Of a DNA stretch of 64,000 nucleotides, positions 21,095 through 31,831 are shown piece after piece; position 1 is the stretch's first letter; every line of letters starts with the position of its first letter. The stretch lies in contig CAMZMU010000081.1 in assembly GCA_947311845.1 (NCBI GenBank), positions 60,217-124,216 of the forward strand, written 5' to 3'. The DNA comes from Poa pratensis (taxonomy: Eukaryota; Streptophyta; Magnoliopsida; Poales; Poaceae). The position numbers were made by a program, and so were the translations under genes. The notes beneath the pieces were generated by a model. It ran no database searches. It was not told where the DNA came from and saw nothing but the letters and a program-made list of their open reading frames with translations.

Positions 21095-21114
21095 TAGATA
21101 GATAGATAGATAGA
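21095..21114. repeat. (TAGA)5 microsatellite at stacked Helitron 5' ends
   Basis: Five TAGA units follow TTTTAATAATATAA. In the nesting model the 5' ends of R2 and R3, each expected to close with TAGA units, lie back to back here, so the run is a junction and not only a simple repeat. Confidence 0.6.
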
Positions 21115-21282
21115 TGTAAAAGACAGAGAGAAAAAACCAAGATCCTTTTCTTCATGGTCCAAATCTTGCCTCGTGATTGTGTAGAGTTTCGACCTGAGCC
21201 TGAAAGACAAATACTGAAAAATTTCAATCCATGAAGTAATTAAACAATGAATCCAAACATCCTTCGAGAGCACCACTACGTG
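21115..21282 (-). mobile_element. Helitron R1, middle segment
   Basis: The sequence matches 17995-18172 of R2 (AAGATCCTTTTCTTC, TTTCGACCTGAG, AAACATCC). It ends with ACGTG at 21278-21282, the target duplication of element A. Confidence 0.75.
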
Positions 21283-22363
21283 TGATGCGGTTCGCACCTG
21301 ATCTTCACGGATTGACGGCGGATTGGGGCGGACTCACGCAAGAACACACGAAGAACACGAAGAACGCAAGAACACAAGAACACAAACATGATACAAGGAC
21401 CGTTTCCCTTACCGGTGAGTCCAACCGGCCCAATAGAATCCACAGAGGTGGAGAGATCGGCAAGCACTCGGTAGAATCAAGAAAGGAGAGACCGGGACGA
21501 TAGAATCCAACCAAGAAAGACTAAGCACAAGTAGGGGTCTTGATACAACTTAATAGATGAAGGATCTAAGGAGAGGTCTTGAATCCACAAGAGGGATCTT
21601 CTCCACCAAGGGAGGAATCATAGCCACAAGGGGCAAAGAGCACAAGCTCTAGTTCAATCTCATCATACTGTCTTACCTAGATCTGAACATAGGAGGTTCT
21701 ATATATAGGGTTGACCCACAGGTGTAGGTGGTAGGTGGAGATACAAGGGAATATTCCCTGATGGTTCCCACAGCAGCGGTAGTACCGCTGGGTGACAGGC
21801 GGTAATACCGCTGGTGCGGGCCTGAAGCTCCTGGCAGTCCGCGGCAGCGGTAGTACCGGCGTCGGGGCAGTAGTGCCGCTAATGGCACCCGAGTCCTTTT
21901 TATGCGGAGCTAGCAGCGGCAGTACCGGCGGTGCGGCGTCGACTCTGCTTGGCGGTAGTACCGACGTGACGGCGGTAGTAACGCTCATGGTACCCGAATT
22001 TGGGTTTATGCGGTAGTGGCGGCGGCAGTGCCGCTAGTGCGCACCTGGCGTCGGACTGGGGCCGTGGCGGTAGTACCGCTGGTTGACCGGCGGTAGTACC
22101 GCTGCGTCCTGGATCTTCGTCCTTCTCCTCTTCCAGGCCACCGTCTTGTCGGGCTTCATTCCTCTTGCGCCTTGGCCATCTTCCCGTGGACTTGTATCCA
22201 TGGTGACACACGTAGTGTAAAGGGGTAATGGTCAAGTAGTATACCATTCAAAAGGGTCGGAAATGAGTTCTCGAAGAGGAATAAGTTCACCTTTGATGTC
22301 CATGGTGAGTTGTCATGTGTTGGAGCACTTGCAATGGTGATGGACGTGACCTGGGCTACATCA
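21283..22363 (-). repeat. Element A 3' LTR
   Basis: The 1081-bp copy is intact with TG...CA ends. It contains CTATATATAG at 21699-21708, a likely TATA region for minus-strand transcription, and a CGG-N5-CCG cluster at 21777-22101. The corresponding 5' LTR is split into three pieces. Confidence 0.9.
21777..22101. promoter_or_regulatory. CGG-N5-CCG palindrome cluster in element A 3' LTR
   Basis: Five exact copies of CGGTAGTACCG occur, plus variants CGGTAATACCG, CGGCAGTACCG and CGGCAGTGCCG. The arms are perfect inverted repeats around one central base. They lie upstream of the presumed TATA region with respect to minus-strand transcription. Function unknown. Confidence 0.6.
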
Positions 22364-23431
22364 TCTCCCCTCTTTAATAAGAGTCGTCCTCGACTCTTGC
22401 TTGTCATCACCATGCAATGGAGGTAGATGTGTTGATCTTGTAATTGGGTTCACCATGTAGTCGTGCTTGAGGGAAATTATATGGCACCTCTTGAATATTC
22501 CTTTGCCCTTCATGTAACCTACAAAGCTCACAAGAAAGACAAGACAACACTCAAACAGTAGCCAATTCTTGGAAGTCATAGCATGAGCACTTATGTAGAA
22601 GGAAGTCACCTTAGCAAGATGTCTTTGTGATCTTCTTGCAAGAACTTCCGTCATAGGAATTCGTGGTTGAAATGACTCATGTAAGCTCATCAAAATGTAT
22701 GATCTACACATCAAAGACCAAGCAAACCATGTGTGTGCAAGATATGGAAACATATCATGAATGACATGTCCATTCTTTGTCATAACACCATTAGCACAAC
22801 ACACATATATGAAGGTGAATGCATAAGCAAGGTCAATGTGGAAGCAATCCAATGGAACATCCTCAAAATGTGGAAACACAAAAACTCCATGAAAATGTGA
22901 GAAGGCAATGATAGCTATCTCATTTTGAACCATATGAGCATTATTGCATACAAAGTATTGGAAAGAGCAAGTTGTCAAAATCCTTGGTGCAATTAGAAGA
23001 GAATTTGGCAAAAACACAAGATGAAGAATCTCAAAAATATCATCATGGGTGCAAACAAACCATAGGAAAGAGCAAATTTTCAAAATATTTGTTGCAACAC
23101 CAAAGCACTCATGACAAGACATGCTCAAAATGTCATTATGGTTGGAAACAAGCCATCTCAAAGAACAATTGGCCATCATATTTGTTGCAACACATAAATC
23201 ATTCATATGAAAGATTAAGGTAACATTCTTGTCATAGGGAAAACCAATATCAGAAACATGTTTGCAAACAAACCAAAAGCAAGAGAAATTGTTCCACTTG
23301 TTTGATGCAAAACATGGGCAATATTTTCGAGTTGGATTCAATCCACAACCCAAATGTATGCTCTCAAGAGCTCTTTTTGTCAACTCATGTTCAATGGAGG
23401 TTGACATTGTCATGCGTTTTCTGGCACACAC
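22361..23431 (-). CDS. Element A ORF, C-terminal repeat-rich part
   Basis: This 356-codon open frame is rich in Cys, His and aromatic residues. A degenerate unit of some 40-60 residues recurs, visible as VATNILKICSFLWFVC, APRILTTCSFQYFVCNN and VATNMMANCSLRWLV; related units lie in the upstream piece. No enzyme motif is present. The last residues, GDDKQESRTTLIKEGR, resemble the end of element B integrase ([16 protein letters not shown]), so this tail is probably a remnant of pol kept because it overlaps the polypurine tract. The unit resembles no domain I know. It could be a structural or RNA-packaging extension, or only expanded sequence that stays open. Confidence 0.5.
   Translation of the reverse strand: MCARKRMTMSTSIEHELTKRALESIHLGCGLNPTRKYCPCFASNKWNNFSCFWFVCKHVSDIGFPYDKNVTLIFHMNDLCVATNMMANCSLRWLVSNHNDILSMSCHECFGVATNILKICSFLWFVCTHDDIFEILHLVFLPNSLLIAPRILTTCSFQYFVCNNAHMVQNEIAIIAFSHFHGVFVFPHFEDVPLDCFHIDLAYAFTFIYVCCANGVMTKNGHVIHDMFPYLAHTWFAWSLMCRSYILMSLHESFQPRIPMTEVLARRSQRHLAKVTSFYISAHAMTSKNWLLFECCLVFLVSFVGYMKGKGIFKRCHIISLKHDYMVNPITRSTHLPPLHGDDKQESRTTLIKEGR
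22364..22380 (-). other. Element A polypurine tract
   Basis: On the minus strand the purine run AAAGAGGGGAGA directly precedes the 3' LTR. It is also coding: the last codons of the reading frame run through it and the TGA stop is the first three bases of the LTR (22361-22363). Confidence 0.7.
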
Positions 23432-23461
23432 AAGATACCATATGAAGAAAGTACGTGCACA

Positions 23462-24044
23462 TTATATGAACACATCATCCATCATGAAGTGTCTATTCAT
23501 TTGCACATCACCAACCACACAAAAATCAATTGGAAAATATGACATATGTGGATGGTCACTATGCAAAGTGAAGGATGGAACAAGATCCATAAGAGAAAAC
23601 GATACATCTCCAAAATGTGAGAAAGCTATGGGTGCAATCTTATTATAAATCAAGGGCTCATCATTGCAAACCAAGCATTTGAAAGAACTAATTTCCATTT
23701 CGGTTGCAATGAAGGGAGAGTAGCAAAAAACATTGATTGCAAAACAAGTGAATGATATTTTTATCACAATTAGAGATATCCACATGATCAACATTGTTTT
23801 GAGGCAAAGTATCACAAGGGAATAAGAAAGAAGCATATGTGACATCAAGAGAATCATCCAATTCATGCAAGCAATCATCATTATCAAGCATCTCAACATT
23901 TTTTTTAGAAGTTTCAAGCATCTCAACATTATTGCAAGCAACACATGCGAAAGAGAAATAGTTCAACATGTTGCATGCCACAGTGGGAGAAAAATGGAAA
24001 CATTCATAACAAGACATGTCTATGGTAGGGACATCACAAATGGG
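23462..24044 (-). CDS. Element A ORF, middle part left of element B (frame-disrupted)
   Basis: Overlapping frames continue the same type of protein: PTVACNMLNYFSFACVACNN, LFPCDTLPQNN and, in another frame, KCLVCNDEPLIYNKIAPIAF. The units match the repeat in the downstream piece. At least one frameshift separates the two halves. The upstream end meets the element B insertion at the TAACT duplication, and the frame is the same as that of the piece right of B. Confidence 0.45.
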
Positions 24045-24049
24045 TAACT

Positions 24050-25119
24050 TGATGTAGGTTGGTCCCAATTTTCACGGATTTGTGCGGAGGGAATGATGAA
24101 CACGAAGAACACGGGATGAACACGAAGAACACAAAGAGGGGAAATCAACAATACAAGGGTAAATAGCAAGTAGCAACTCGACAAGACTCAATTGGTAACA
24201 AATCCCCGAGGGTAGCCCCCAATTCTCCTCTCCCAAGCACACCTTACTCTTAGGATTGTTTGTCCAATTGGTCAATCCAACCAACCCAATCTAGCCACTC
24301 AAAGAGGGAAGATTAGCAAGTAATCGCAACTACAAGCGGAAGCCTTGGTATCCACGCAGGGATCTTCTCCTCAAGAGGAGGACTTGGTTCATCTCCGGAG
24401 GCCTTGATTCATCTCCATAGGAGGAATGAGACACTTTGAGAAGAAGGAGCAAAGCTCTACTTTAGTTCCCAAATCTTAGTCTAACCCTAACCCTAGGAAG
24501 GGGACGCACTATTTATACTCTAGATCCAAAAGGGGATAAGGTTATAAGGCACGAGAGCCTTTTCAGCGCGCAGGCTCGCCCGCAGCGGTAGTACCGGCCT
24601 GAGCCCGGTAGTACCGGGTGTGCGGTAGTACCGGGCCAGTACCGGGGCCACTACCGGGATGAAACTCGACGATACCCGTAGCTCCTGGGAGATCCGGTAG
24701 TAGGCGCGGTAGTGGGCGCGGTAGTACCGCGCCAGCATGTGGCGGTAGTACCGGGGCGGCATGGTGCGGTAGTACCGGCCCCGGTAGCCTCTTCGTAAGG
24801 TGACACGTCAGGTGGCGACGGTAGTACCGGGTCGTGTCCGGTAGTACCGCCCGATGCAGTTTGGGCTTCTTCTTCTTCTTCTTGGCTGCTCTCTTGGCCA
24901 TCTTCTTGGGTCTTCTCTTGGTCATCTCCTCCACTCCATTGTGGGTCATCGCCAAGGTGGTTCCTGAATATGCACAAAGTATCCGAATGAAGTAGCAACC
25001 CATTCAAAGGAGTGAGATCACACATAGATAGGAGTGAATTCACCTTATCATGGAGAGCTTTGACTCTTGCTCTTGTCATTGGGCCACTTGTTGTAGGTGC
25101 CGTAGGTTGGGCTACATCA
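24050..25119 (-). repeat. Element B 3' LTR
   Basis: The 1070-bp copy includes a likely TATA box (TATAAATA on the minus strand, 24510-24517). Two telomere-like CCCTAA units lie nearby (24480-24495), and a palindrome cluster spans 24586-24849. The pol stop codon TAG lies inside it at 25112-25114. Confidence 0.9.
24586..24849. promoter_or_regulatory. CGG-N5-CCG palindrome cluster in element B 3' LTR
   Basis: Eight exact copies of CGGTAGTACCG lie within about 265 bases, with additional half-sites such as CGGTAGTAGG. They sit upstream of the minus-strand TATA box. Confidence 0.6.
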
Positions 25120-26274
25120 TCTCCCCCCCTTGGAAAAGAGTCATCCTCGACTCTTGGTCATCCTCATCGCTTGATGTTCCAAGGTATGGCGATAGGTCGG
25201 CGACGTTGAAGGTGTCATGGACCAAGTGTTTGGAATGGGAGATGTCGATCTTGTAGGCATTGTCGTTGATGCGCTTGATAACCTTGAAAGGTCCATCTCC
25301 ACGGGGGTGAAGCTTGGACTTCCTTGCATCCGGGAAGCAATCTTTGCGAAGGTGTAGCCAAACAAGGTCTCCTTCTTCAAATATCATGGCGCGCTTGTGT
25401 TTGTTCATCTTCGTAGCATGGTCTTTGTTGTGCTTCTCGAGTGTAGTTCGTGTTTCCTCATGAAGCTTCTTCATGTAAGCGGCTCGCTTGTCGAAGTCCA
25501 TGTTAACTTGCTCACGGAGTGGTAGTGGTAGCATGTCGAGCGCGGTGCAGGGGTTGGAGCCATAGACGATCTCGAAGGGTGTTCTCTTTGTTGCGCGATG
25601 TAGTGCTCGATTGTAGGCGAACTCGGCGTGTGGGATGCACTCTTCCCAATTCTTCAAGTTAGGCTTGATTAACACACGAAGGAGTGTGGATGGGCTTTGG
25701 TTCACCACTTCGGTTTGGCCATCAGTTTGAGGGTTGTATACGGTGGAGAATAGTTGCTTGATTCCCATCTTGGCCATCAAAGTCTTCCAAAAATAGCTCA
25801 CAAACTTGACGTCACGATCCGACACAATGGTCTTGGGCACTCCATGAAGACGGACGATTTCTCTGAAAAACAAAGTAGAAATATGTGAAGCATCATCGGT
25901 CTTGTTGCATGGTATGAAATGTGCCATTTTAGAGAATCTATCAATGACGAAAAGATGGAATCCTTGTTTGTTTTTGTGCGTGGGAGTCCTAAGACAAAAT
26001 CCATAGCTATATCGGACCATGGGCGATGTGGAATAGGCAAAGGTGTATATAAGCCATGAGAGTTTAGAGTAGACTTAGCTTTGAGACATGTAGAACATCG
26101 TCGAACTAGGCGTTCCACATCATGCTTCATTCTTGGCCAATAGTAGTTGGTGGCGAGCATGGCGTAGGTCTTGTCGCGGCCAAAGTGACCCATGAGTGTT
26201 CCTCCATGAGATTCCTTCAAAAGGACCAAACGAAGCGAAGACTCGGGTATGCATAGTTTGTTAGCCTTAAACAA
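25112..26274 (-). CDS. Element B integrase (frameshifted)
   Basis: Two overlapping frames make one integrase. The first (26274-25900) has the zinc region with [15 protein letters not shown] and CSTCLKAKS and the start of the core, [19 protein letters not shown] frameshift near 25960 moves reading to the second (26020-25112), with [27 protein letters not shown] and [13 protein letters not shown]. The glutamate of the catalytic triad is in TEVVNQ. The C-terminal domain has [13 protein letters not shown] and [13 protein letters not shown], then VADLSPYL. The last residues run through the polypurine tract. It is non-functional as it stands. Confidence 0.85.
25120..25140 (-). other. Element B polypurine tract
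   Basis: On the minus strand AAGGGGGGGGAGA precedes the 3' LTR. The integrase frame runs through it and ends in the first bases of the LTR. Confidence 0.8.
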
Positions 26275-27999
26275 GAAACCTTGGGCAAATAGAAATCACC
26301 AATTCCTTTGTGCTCCGAACATTGAGCGAAAATGTCTCCAAAGAAAGCATCGGTAGCATACAACTCCTTTATCTCATCCAAACCTAAGACACTAATGTCA
26401 AGACGTGTAAGTAGGTTGGCCTTGCGGGATAGAGCATCCGCGACCACATTGTCTTTACCTTTCTTGTAGTTGATTACAAAAGTGAAAGACTCAATGAACT
26501 CAACCCACTTAGCATGTCTTTTGTTCAAATTTGTTTGACTTTTCAAATATTTCAATGATTCATGGTCGGAATGAATGACAAATTACTTAGGACGAAGGTA
26601 ATGTTGCCACACATCCAAAACACGAACCAAAGCAAATAACTCTTTGTCATAAATGGGGTAATTCAAGCGAGCTCCATCTAGTTTCTCACTATGGTATGCA
26701 ATGGGTCTACCATTTTGCATAAGCACTCCACCAATGCCCAATCCACTTGCATCGCATTCAATCTCAAATGTCTTAGTGAAATCCGGAAGGGCAAGGAGTG
26801 GTGCTTCGGTTAATAACCGCTTGAGCTCATTGAAAGCAAAATCATGTGCATTGCCCCAAATGAAAGGTACATTTTTCTTTGTAAGTTCATGGAGGGGCAA
26901 GCAATGGTGGAAAAATCCTTGATGAATCGGCGGTAAAATCCGGCAAAACCAAGAAAACGTCTCAACTCTTCAAGTGACATCGGAAAAGGCCAAGTCCGAA
27001 TTGCTTCTATCTTTGCTTCATCAACTTCGACTCCATCCGAAGAAACAACAAAACCCAAGAAAACAAGTTTGTTGGTGGCAAAAGTGCACTTAGAAAGATT
27101 TGCATAAAGCTTTTCATTGCGAAGAACCAACAAAACTTGAGCAACATGAGAAGTGTGCTCTTCCAAAATAAGGATGTCGTCAAAGTATACCACAACAAAT
27201 TTCCCAATGAAATGACGCAAAACATGATTCATGAGACGCATAAAAGTAGAAGGTGCATTGGAAATACCAAATGGCATGACAATCCATCACCTTCACACAT
27301 CCTTATTTGATGGTATCCACTTTTAAGATCAATTTTGGAGAATATAGCGGAACCACAAAGCTCATCAAGCATGTCATCAAGTCGAGGGATAGGATGGGGA
27401 TACCTAACGGTGATGGCGTTGATAGGGCGACAATCCATGCAAAGGCGAAGAGTGTTGTCGTGCTTGGGTACCAAGATGACGGGCACGGCGCACGGACTCA
27501 AGCTCTCGCGGATATGTCCCATGGCAAGAAGTTCTTGTATTTGCCGCTCAATCTCTTCTGTCTCCTCGGGGTTGGTGCAGTAAGGAGCGCGGTTTGGTAG
27601 CGGTGCGCCGGGAACAAGGTCGATGCGGTGCTCGATTCCGCGTAGAGGAGGTAGTCCCGGTGGCACTTCTTGAGGGAAGACATCTTCAAAGTCCTTCAAA
27701 AGAGACAACAAAGAAGGAGGAAGGTTTGTGAAGTTGTTAGTCATAGAAACTTCACCCTTGCATATGAGCACATAGTGGAGGGTGGATGGGTTCTCTCTCA
27801 ACTCCCTCATCTCTCTCTTTGTGGCAAATAGTGTAAGTTTTGTGGGAACTTTCTTTGAAGTGTCACACTCATTTGGCTTGTGGCTCTCACTCACTTTATG
27901 GTGGGTCTCTCGCTCACCACTCATCTCACTTGAGGAACGATCTTGTTGTGCCCTTCCAATAGTCTTGGCGTTGTCGGCGATGACTTGACTTGGTGTCAT
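26217..27999 (-). CDS. Element B reverse transcriptase and RNase H (several frameshifts)
   Basis: Reading begins in the linker after protease. RT starts with [20 protein letters not shown] and continues through [18 protein letters not shown] and [15 protein letters not shown]. At about 27280 the frame shifts; the next piece (27277-26890) has [16 protein letters not shown] and the catalytic VVYFDDILI, followed by [14 protein letters not shown]. At about 26900 it shifts again; the next piece (26900-26583) holds [19 protein letters not shown] and the RNase H signature [18 protein letters not shown] stop separates this from the end of RNase H ([15 protein letters not shown]). Gag-pol function is lost. 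Confidence 0.85.
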
Positions 28000-28893
28000 G
28001 GGACGAAGGACGAAGGTCTTGTCGTTGTTTTGAAGCTATAGTAATTTGTCCTTCCATCATGCATATCACCCTTATCAAATTGCCATGGACGCCCAAGGAG
28101 TAAGTGACAAACGTTCATAGGCACAACATCACAATCAACCGTATCTTCATAGGCTCCAATCTTGAAGGACACTTGCACCATGTGTGGAATCTTGACGGCT
28201 CCGGTATCACTCAACCATTGCACATGGTAAGGATGTGGGCTTCTTGAACTTCAAGTTGAGCTTATCACAAAGTTCTTTGCTCGCTAAGTTGTGGCAACTT
28301 CCACCATCTATGATGACCTTGATGGACTTTCCATTGATTCCCGCTCTTGTTTGGAACAAGTTGCATCTTTGGTCTTCTTCCACTTGAACATTGGTGGTTA
28401 AATCTCTTGCCATAACCAAGGAAGGATTGTTGTCACCATCACAATAGATCTCACTTTCTTCTTCTTGAGCACTTTGCATTGTGGCGACCTTGTTCAAAGC
28501 ATTGTACTCATCTTCACTCATAGATTCAGACTCTCCCATGTCATTGATGATCATGACCTTCTTGTTGGTGCACTCAAAGGATTTATGCCCTTGTCCTCTG
28601 CACTTGTAGCATTGCAAAAGTCTTGTGTCGGACGAAGATCCTTGAGGCGCCTTGTTAGTGGGAGGTACTTTCTTGAAAGGTTGAGGCGCTTGAGGTGTCG
28701 AAGTAGAGACTCTTGGAGGACCTCGAGTGTTCGCTTGAGGAAGAGCTTGTGAAGGTGTAGGAGTTGACGAAGAAGGCTTGTTGGCGAAGAATGCCTTTGT
28801 CTTGAGGTATTTGAGCTCTTCAAGAACGTGGCGCTCGGCCTTGGAAGCTTGATGTACTAGCTCTACCAAAGAGGCATATGGTTGGAACTCCAC
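27996..28893 (-). CDS. Element B nucleocapsid and protease region (frameshifted)
   Basis: The frame 28893-28207 carries a single zinc knuckle, CYKCRGQGHKSFEC (C-X2-C-X4-H-X4-C), after a Pro/Ser/Thr-rich linker. An aspartic protease motif VIIDGGSCHNLAS follows; DGGS in place of DSGA is seen in some plant gypsy clades. The next piece, 28223-27996, carries the second half of the protease (VVPMNVCHLLLGRPWQFD). A shift at about 28215 separates the two. Confidence 0.8.
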
Positions 28894-30144
28894 GATCTTC
28901 TGATTGGATAGTTGAGGCCATTCATGAAACGAGCCATGGATTGCTCTTCGTACTCGTTGACATTGGCTCTCATCATGGAGATTTCCATCTCCTTGTAGTA
29001 CTCGTCAACCGACTTCAACCCTTGCTTCAACTCTTGCAACTTCTTGTACAAGTCTCTAGTGTAATGGCTTGGCACGAAGCGCTTGTACATTGTTTCTTTC
29101 ATTTCAACCCAAGTGTCGATTGGTTGTTGGTGGTTAGCGACGCGTGCATCTTGTAGTTGTTCCCACCACAAGAGGGCATACTCTTCAAACTCCATCGAGG
29201 CTAAGGCAACCTTCTTGTTGTCGGAGAAACGTTGCACGCGGAAAATCTTGTCAACCTTGAGTACCCATGAGAAGTAAGCTTCCGGATCACTTATGCCGTA
29301 GAACTTGGGTATGTCAAAGCGGACGTTGGTCAAGTCATCATAGTTGTCACCATGGGCACCACGTGGGAATGCACGTCCACGTCTCCTTCGATTGAGTCCA
29401 TCATCATTGTGTTGGCTTGACTCGTTATCACTTGACTCGGCGCAATGGTGTTGTTGGCGATCATGTGGAAGCTCTTGACGAGGATGAGGATCATGTTGGG
29501 GTTGGTGCTCTTGTTGATGTACGGGTTGTTCGTTATTGTTCGCATTGGCATGATTTCGAGGACGTGGCCTTGGAGGATGACGTGGGTGACGTCCTTGTTC
29601 ATCAAAGTCATTCGCACCCGGTATGCCATTGTCATTAGCCAATGGGTCATGACGATCACGTTGTTGCGGTGGTGGTGATGCTATGCGTGCATGACGTTCA
29701 ACATTTTGGTGAGGTTGCTCTTGATGCGCATTGGCATTGTTCGCGTGAAGATCATGTGGTTGTTCAACGTTATGAGGAGGTCGTTCATGGGCGTCGCGCC
29801 TTGGATCATGTTGACGTTCTTGTCGAGGTTCATGATGACCATGACGTGCTTGTGTCGACCTTGAGGTGCTTCTTGTACGGCTTGAGCGTGAAGAAGCTCG
29901 TTGTCGCACAAGGTTGTTGAGGGACTTCGGTCACTCGCTCCGTAGATGCTTCTTGCGCATGCATGAGTTCGTTGAAGTTGTTCTCTTGAGCTTGAAGACG
30001 TCGCTCGTAACGTCCCAAGCCATCACGAAGAAGGTGTCGAAGACCAACAAACTCTGTTTGAGTGCACTTGTTCGAGTTCTTTTCTCTTTTTTTTTTGATT
30101 TTTTTGCTTCTTGACGATGATTCCTTCTCTTTTGCTAGTGCCAA
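28863..30144 (-). CDS. Element B gag (capsid), with N-terminal frameshift
   Basis: An ATG at 30142-30144 opens a lysine- and serine-rich start (KEKESSSRSKKIKKKREKN). The frame shifts near 29910 into a 348-codon frame. Its first half is an unusual His/Gln/Asn/Arg/Pro-rich tract (about residues 20-170), a low-complexity basic segment. The capsid-like domain follows: VRFDIPKFYGISDPEAYFSW, YALLWWEQLQDAR, YKRFVPSHYTRDLYKKLQEL and VDEYYKEMEISMMRANV. The typical gypsy gag signatures are present. It ends next to the zinc-knuckle piece in another frame. Confidence 0.8.
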
Positions 30145-30746
30145 GATCTCTAACGAAACACACTCGCCAATACTTTAAGACAATCACTCGAACAAGTGCA
30201 ATGCCCCACAATATCAAAGAGCTAGTCCGATAGGTCAAGGTACACGAAAGCAAGAAGGGCTCACAACGGATTATGGTGGTGCGGGAAAAGTCGAGTCCTT
30301 GGTGGCGTCGTCGCTTGGCGGTGATGATGCGTTGCGGAAGCTTGTTGATGTCAAAGACGTAAGGCACACCAAGAAGGACTCAAACCAAAGAGGAAATGCC
30401 GAAACGAACCGAGGAAAAAGAAAAAATTTTGGCCAAATTTGAAAACCCGGTAGTACAGGCCTGCCCGATTTCTGAAGGTTGACTTTCGATTTTGGGCGGA
30501 AATTGGACCCGATAAATCCTCAAATTCGTGGGAAATTGGCCAAATTAAGGCTAGGGAACGCAAACAAAGGTGGAGGGGTACTAAAGCAACAGATCCATGG
30601 ACAAAAACTACCAAAAACGCAACGAATCGACAGATCGGCTCGAATCAAGGCAAGGCTATTTTTGGTGGAAATTTTCGAATTTCTCAAAAACAAAGAAAAA
30701 TTTGGTGGATTTTGGTGGAAACACAAATCAAATCCGTGTCAACCTA
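30145..30746 (-). other. Element B 5' leader
   Basis: This is the untranslated region between primer site and gag. It shares purine-rich segments with the leader of element A (34540-34700 and 35140-35426). No conserved reading frame is seen. Confidence 0.6.
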
Positions 30747-30760
30747 GAGCTCTGATACCA
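30747..30760 (-). other. Element B primer-binding site (initiator tRNA-Met)
   Basis: On the minus strand TGGTATCAGAGCTC lies two bases inside the 5' LTR. Confidence 0.9.
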
Positions 30761-30762
30761 TA

Positions 30763-31826
30763 TGATGTAGGTTGGTCCCGATTTTCACGGATTTGTGCGG
30801 AGGGAACGATGAACACGAAGAACACGGGATGAACACGAAGAACACAAAGAGGGGAAATCAACAACACAAGGGTAAATAGCAAGTAGCAACTCGGCAAGAC
30901 TCAATTGGTAACAAATCCCCGAGGGTAGCCCCCAATTCTCCTCTCCCAAGCACACCTTACTCTTAGGATTGTTTGTCCAATTGGTCAATCCAACCAACCC
31001 AATCTAGCCACTCAAAGAGGGAAGATTAGCAAGTAATCGCAACTACAAGCGGAAACCTTGGTATCCACGCGGGGATCTTCTCCTCAAGAGGAGGCCTTGG
31101 TTCATCTCCACAAGGGGAGGCCTTGATTCATCTCCATAGGAGGAATGAGACACTTTGAGAAGAAGGAGCAAGGCTCTACTTTAGTTCCCAAATCTTAGTC
31201 TAACCCTAACCCTAGGAAGGGGACGCACTATTTATACTCTAGATCCAAAAGGGGATAAGGTTACAAGGCACGAGAGCCTTTTCAGCGCGCAGGCTCACCC
31301 GCAGCGGTAGTACCGGCCTGAGCCCGGTAGTACCGGGTGTGCGGTAGTACCGGTCCAGTACCGGGGCCACTACCGGGATGAAACTCGACGATACCCATAG
31401 CTCCTGGGAGATCCGGTAGTAGGCGCGGTAGTACCGCGCCAGCATGTGGCGGTAGTACCGGGGCGGCATGGTGCGGTAGTACCGCCCCCGGTAGCCTCTC
31501 CGGAAGGTGACACGTCAGGTGGCGGCGGTAGTACCGGGTCGTGTCCGGTAGTACCGCCCGATGCAGTTTGGGCTTCTTCTTCTTCTTGGCTGCTCTCTTG
31601 GCCATCTTCTTGGGTCTTCTCTTGGTCATCTCCTCCACTCCATTGTGGGTCATCGCCAAGGTGGTTCCTGAATATGCACGAAGTATTCGAATGAAGTAGC
31701 AACCCATTCAAAGGAGTGTCGAGATCACACATAGATAGGAGTGAATTCACCTTATCATGGAGAGATTTGACTCTTGCTCTTGTCATTGGGCCACTTGTTG
31801 TAGGTGCCGTAGGTTGGGCTACATCA
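30763..31826 (-). repeat. Element B 5' LTR
   Basis: This 1064-bp copy is very close to the 3' LTR. It has the TATA box at 31229-31236 and eight exact CGGTAGTACCG motifs at 31305-31556. It differs from the 3' copy mainly by small indels, such as one lost CGGTAGTGGGCG half-unit. Confidence 0.9.
31305..31556. promoter_or_regulatory. CGG-N5-CCG palindrome cluster in element B 5' LTR
   Basis: Eight exact CGGTAGTACCG copies occur at the same relative places as in the 3' LTR. All eight stayed intact in both copies while neighbouring sequence gained indels. Confidence 0.6.
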
Positions 31827-31831
31827 TAACT

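Larger units (their letters stand above)
16326..21104 (-). mobile_element. Helitron R2 (interrupted by Helitron H4)
   Basis: The 3' end at 16326 has the best hairpin of the family. Sequence 16790-18500 is similar to pieces of R1 (3370-4620, 21115-21282, 51696-52040), giving one uninterrupted reference for all R1 breaks. The 5' terminal region is split by H4 and finishes inside the TAGA run at about 21102-21106. R2 sits only a few bases inside the 5' end of R3. It holds captured exons at 18560-18902 and a local duplication (GTGTGAATAGAGCCGCCTG at about 18172 and 18301). It has no transposition protein. Confidence 0.65.
4627..21114 (-). mobile_element. Helitron R3 (interrupted by a MITE, element E and Helitron R2)
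   Basis: The 3' end at 4627 carries the same hairpin/CTAG end as R1 and R2. It entered R1 after GTTCAGTTCAA; R2 has the uninterrupted equivalent at 17985-18000. The 5' end is inferred at the TAGA run ending at 21114, where R1 sequence resumes with TGTAAAAGACA. Its own sequence is 4627-5311, 5731-10099, 15646-16325 and the last bases of the TAGA run. A block at about 9660-10080 is similar to R1 and R2, which confirms the family. No Rep/helicase is seen, so it is non-autonomous. Confidence 0.65.
24050..31826 (-). mobile_element. Element B: Ty3/gypsy retrotransposon inserted in element A
   Basis: The LTRs begin TGATGTAGG and end CTACATCA on the plus strand. They are flanked by TAACT at 24045-24049 and 31827-31831. 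The minus-strand order is gag, zinc knuckle, protease, RT, RNase H, integrase, with an initiator-Met primer site at 30747-30760. Total length is about 7.8 kb with LTRs of about 1.07 kb. Several frameshifts and stops break pol. The LTRs are very similar to each other. No chromodomain is evident after integrase, unlike D and E. Confidence 0.92.

Noticed and set aside
22972..23648. Plus-strand frames of 83 and 128 codons.
   Set aside because: Shadows of the minus-strand element A frame, which has the repeats and the shared C-terminus.
24479..24496. Telomere-like CCCTAACCCTAA, also at 31199-31216 and 52522-52534.
   Set aside because: Only two units each, and two of them sit at the same place in both B LTRs; no interstitial telomere array.
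21673..31707. Open frames rich in repeated Tyr-Tyr-Arg or Val-Leu-Pro, within 21673-21988, 24520-25003 and 31239-31707.
   Set aside because: They are translations of the CGGTAGTACCG palindrome clusters in the LTRs, open on both strands by composition only.
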